In this document: in pieces, positions 4,371 to 5,728 of the stretch
How the letters are laid out: each line of letters begins with the position of its first letter
How positions within the stretch are numbered: the first letter of the stretch is position 1
Source of the DNA: Chloroflexota bacterium
GTDB taxonomy: Bacteria; Chloroflexota; Limnocylindria; Limnocylindrales; CSP1-4
Length of the DNA: 5,728 bases
Direction of reading: 5' to 3'
NCBI GenBank assembly: GCA_003158495.1
Contig: PMJT01000187.1
Coordinates: 1-5,728, forward strand
Translations under genes and position numbers: made by a program
Notes under the pieces: model-generated
The model's input: only the letters and a program-made list of their open reading frames with translations
Database searches by the model: none
What the model was told of the DNA's origin: nothing

Positions 4371-4420
4371 TATCGGCCATGCCACGATCGACAGCGGATC
4401 GGCATGCCCGTCCTGATATC

Positions 4421-4438
4421 GCCGCCCTCACGGGCGGC
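4421..4438. other. Hairpin just upstream of the sensor gene
   Basis: GCCGCCC (4421-4427) and GGGCGGC (4432-4438) form a perfect 7-bp stem with a TCAC tetraloop, 31 bp before the ATG at 4469. It could be a terminator that insulates the sensor gene, or a structure just upstream of its promoter. There is no T tract. Confidence 0.4.
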
Positions 4439-4468
4439 CACCGCTAGCCCCTCCTATACGAGAGTGCG

Positions 4469-5728
4469 ATGCACGAGAGCCGGAGGCGGAGCTTCGGGGC
4501 ACTCGTGGAAGGCCTCCCCGTGGCCGTCTACCGCCGCTCGGCCGAGCCGCCCTGGCGGCTTGAATACGTCAGCGACGCGATCGAGTCGATCACCGGATAC
4601 CGGGCGCAGGACCTCCTCGTGCCTGGCGCCGCGGCCGACGGCATCGTTCCGAGTACAGAGGACCTGCCGTTGGTGACGGCCGCCATCGCGGCAGCCGTGG
4701 CCACCGGGCGGCCATTCGAGATCGACTACCGCGTCCGTCACGCAGACGGGGGCACGCGCTGGGTGGTGGACCGCGGACAACCCGAGCCCGGGGGCGGCGG
4801 AAGCCCAACCTGGATCGACGGCGCCCTCCTCGATATCACCGATCGCAAGCTCGCGGAGCTGGAGCTCATCAAGCAACGCGCCCTGCTCCGGGCCCTGATG
4901 GATAAGACCCCGGACCACATCTACTTCAAGGACGCGGACAGTCGCTTCACGATGATCAGTGCGGCCATGGCCCGGTCCTTCGGCCTGGACGATCCAGCCC
5001 TGGCGGTCGGCAAAACGGATTTCGACTTCTTCACGGAAGATCATGCGCGGCCCGCTCTCGAGGACGAGCGCGAGATCATGCGCACGGGCACCCCCCTCGT
5101 CGATCTCGAGGAGAGGGAGACGTGGCCTGGTGGCCGTGAGACGTGGGCCTCGACGACCAAGCTGCCCTTCACCGACGACGACGGCAACGTAATCGGCACG
5201 TTCGGCATATCGCGGAACATCTCCATGCGCAAACAGGCCCAGAGGGAGCTTCGTGAGACCGAAGAGTTGCTCGAGGCCCTCATGGACAACACCCCGGACC
5301 ACATCTACTTCAAGGACGCAGACAGTCGCTTCACGATGATCAGTGCGGCCACGGCTAGGTCGTTCGGCTTCAACGACCCTTCGGAGGTGATCGGCAAGAC
5401 CGACTTCGACTTCTTCACGGAGGAACACGCACGGCCTGCATTCGAAAGTGAGCAGGAGATCATGCGGACGGGCCTGCCCGTGGTGGACCTCGAGGAGAGG
5501 GAGACACGCCTCGACGGACGCGAGACATGGGCCTCGACGACCAAGCTGCCCCGAACCGATCGCGAGGGGCACATCGTCGGTACGTTCGGGATCTCGCGAG
5601 ACATCACTGCCCGCAAACAGACCGAGAGAGAGCTCCGGGAGGCGAGCGCCGCGCTCGAGGGGGCGATGGCCCGGGCCGTGGAGCTGGCCGCGGAAGCCGA
5701 CACTGCCAATCAGGCCAAGAGCGAGTTC
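4469..5728 (+). CDS. Multi-PAS sensor protein, probably a hybrid or simple histidine kinase (3' end outside window)
   Basis: The frame is open from 4469 to the right edge: 420 residues, no stop. There is no signal peptide or membrane helix, so it is likely a cytoplasmic sensor. PAS1 spans about 10-128 and resembles PAS_3 types (YVSDAIESITGY near the start, DYRVRHADGGTRWVVDRG, WIDGALLDITDRK at the end). PAS2 (about 143-256) and PAS3 (about 271-384) are PAS_4-like near-duplicates with DHIYFKDADSRFTMISAA, VGKTDFDFFTE/IGKTDFDFFTE, and GTFGISRNIS/GTFGISRDIT. Charged linkers that look like short coiled coils join them. The last visible residues, NQAKSEF, are the usual lead-in to a HisKA domain just before the phosphorylated-histidine box, so a kinase core should follow; it is not in the window. 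An in-frame stop at 4445-4447 and the first ATG at 4469 fix the start. A TATACG box at 4455-4460 may be the -10. Ligands are unknown. Confidence 0.88.
   Translation, partial: MHESRRRSFGALVEGLPVAVYRRSAEPPWRLEYVSDAIESITGYRAQDLLVPGAAADGIVPSTEDLPLVTAAIAAAVATGRPFEIDYRVRHADGGTRWVVDRGQPEPGGGGSPTWIDGALLDITDRKLAELELIKQRALLRALMDKTPDHIYFKDADSRFTMISAAMARSFGLDDPALAVGKTDFDFFTEDHARPALEDEREIMRTGTPLVDLEERETWPGGRETWASTTKLPFTDDDGNVIGTFGISRNISMRKQAQRELRETEELLEALMDNTPDHIYFKDADSRFTMISAATARSFGFNDPSEVIGKTDFDFFTEEHARPAFESEQEIMRTGLPVVDLEERETRLDGRETWASTTKLPRTDREGHIVGTFGISRDITARKQTERELREASAALEGAMARAVELAAEADTANQAKSEF
4898..5665 (+). repeat. Tandem 384-bp intragenic duplication encoding PAS2 and PAS3
   Basis: Two units, 4898-5281 and 5282-5665, follow each other with a 128-codon period and no gap. 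The first 75 bases of each differ at about five positions, whereas later parts differ more and mainly at the protein level in variable PAS loops. Each unit covers one PAS domain and its linker. PAS1 before them is of another type. The very high identity at the start of the unit means recent duplication, gene conversion or strong constraint on this segment. Confidence 0.85.

Larger units (their letters stand above)
3961..4468. other. Non-coding interval of about 500 bp
   Basis: I see no convincing gene here. The open frames lack family features, plausible composition or start signals. The stretch is rich in inverted repeats. Three are listed separately (4280-4311, 4338-4370, 4421-4438), and a fourth, weaker one pairs AGTCGC (4158-4163) with GCGACT (4178-4183). 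No T-arm-like GGTTCGA segment or other tRNA signature is present. It could be an eroded gene, a structured leader or the regulatory region of the downstream sensor gene. Confidence 0.6.

Noticed and set aside
3949..4431. Minus-strand frame of 160 codons
   Set aside because: Arg/Cys/Pro-rich composition, no family pattern, no start signals, and it crosses several strong inverted repeats and the vapBC operator.
4454..5572. Long minus-strand open frame of 372 codons
   Set aside because: It is antisense to the PAS gene and owes its length and internal repetition to the PAS2/PAS3 duplication and GC-rich codon bias. The plus-strand frame gives clear PAS domains.

Overview
This is a GC-rich bacterial window. 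Several genes appear to have leaderless transcripts, with a -10 box 6-7 nt before the start codon and no Shine-Dalgarno. That suggests an actinobacterium or a member of the Chloroflexota; the sequence does not settle which.

The left two thirds (about 1-3960) looks like an accessory region stacked on a tRNA-Gly(UCC) gene. The 3' part of that tRNA, from the anticodon loop to the encoded CCA, is complete at 1474-1518 and 3120-3164. Its last bases also open the window at 1-15. No copy in the window has a recognisable 5' half, so these look like attachment-site scars or decayed tRNA ends, not working tRNA genes. Copies B and C lie in a longer direct repeat, 1405-1711 and 3051-3357, offset by 1646 bp. 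The repeat also carries the 3' end of a vapC toxin gene: intact in C, a fossil in B. Three small gene sets lie beside these scars. (1) Between A and B: a MarR regulator (158-634, -) divergent from a small ABM-like dimeric alpha/beta-barrel protein (739-1023, +), then a frameshifted pentapeptide-repeat fragment (1126-1312). (2) Between B and C: an operon of a YtrA-type GntR regulator (1761-2111) and a six-helix membrane protein with a PH-like tail (2108-3061), overlapping by ATGA. (3) Right of C: a vapBC toxin-antitoxin pair on the minus strand (3272-3936). No integrase, transposase or recombinase is visible.

The region 3961-4468 is non-coding and holds three strong inverted repeats (4280-4311, 4338-4370, 4421-4438). 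It separates the accessory block from a large sensor gene that starts at 4469 and runs off the right edge. The visible 420 residues hold three PAS domains. The second and third come from a tandem 384-bp duplication, and the reading frame is cut just where a histidine kinase dimerisation domain would begin.

Regulation follows a common plan. The marR, gntR and vapB starts each sit directly downstream of a -10 element, and each promoter is overlapped by a palindrome that the encoded DNA-binding protein could use for autorepression. The window therefore reads as a series of small self-regulated modules (regulator plus effector, or antitoxin plus toxin) collected at one tRNA attachment site, followed by a signalling gene.
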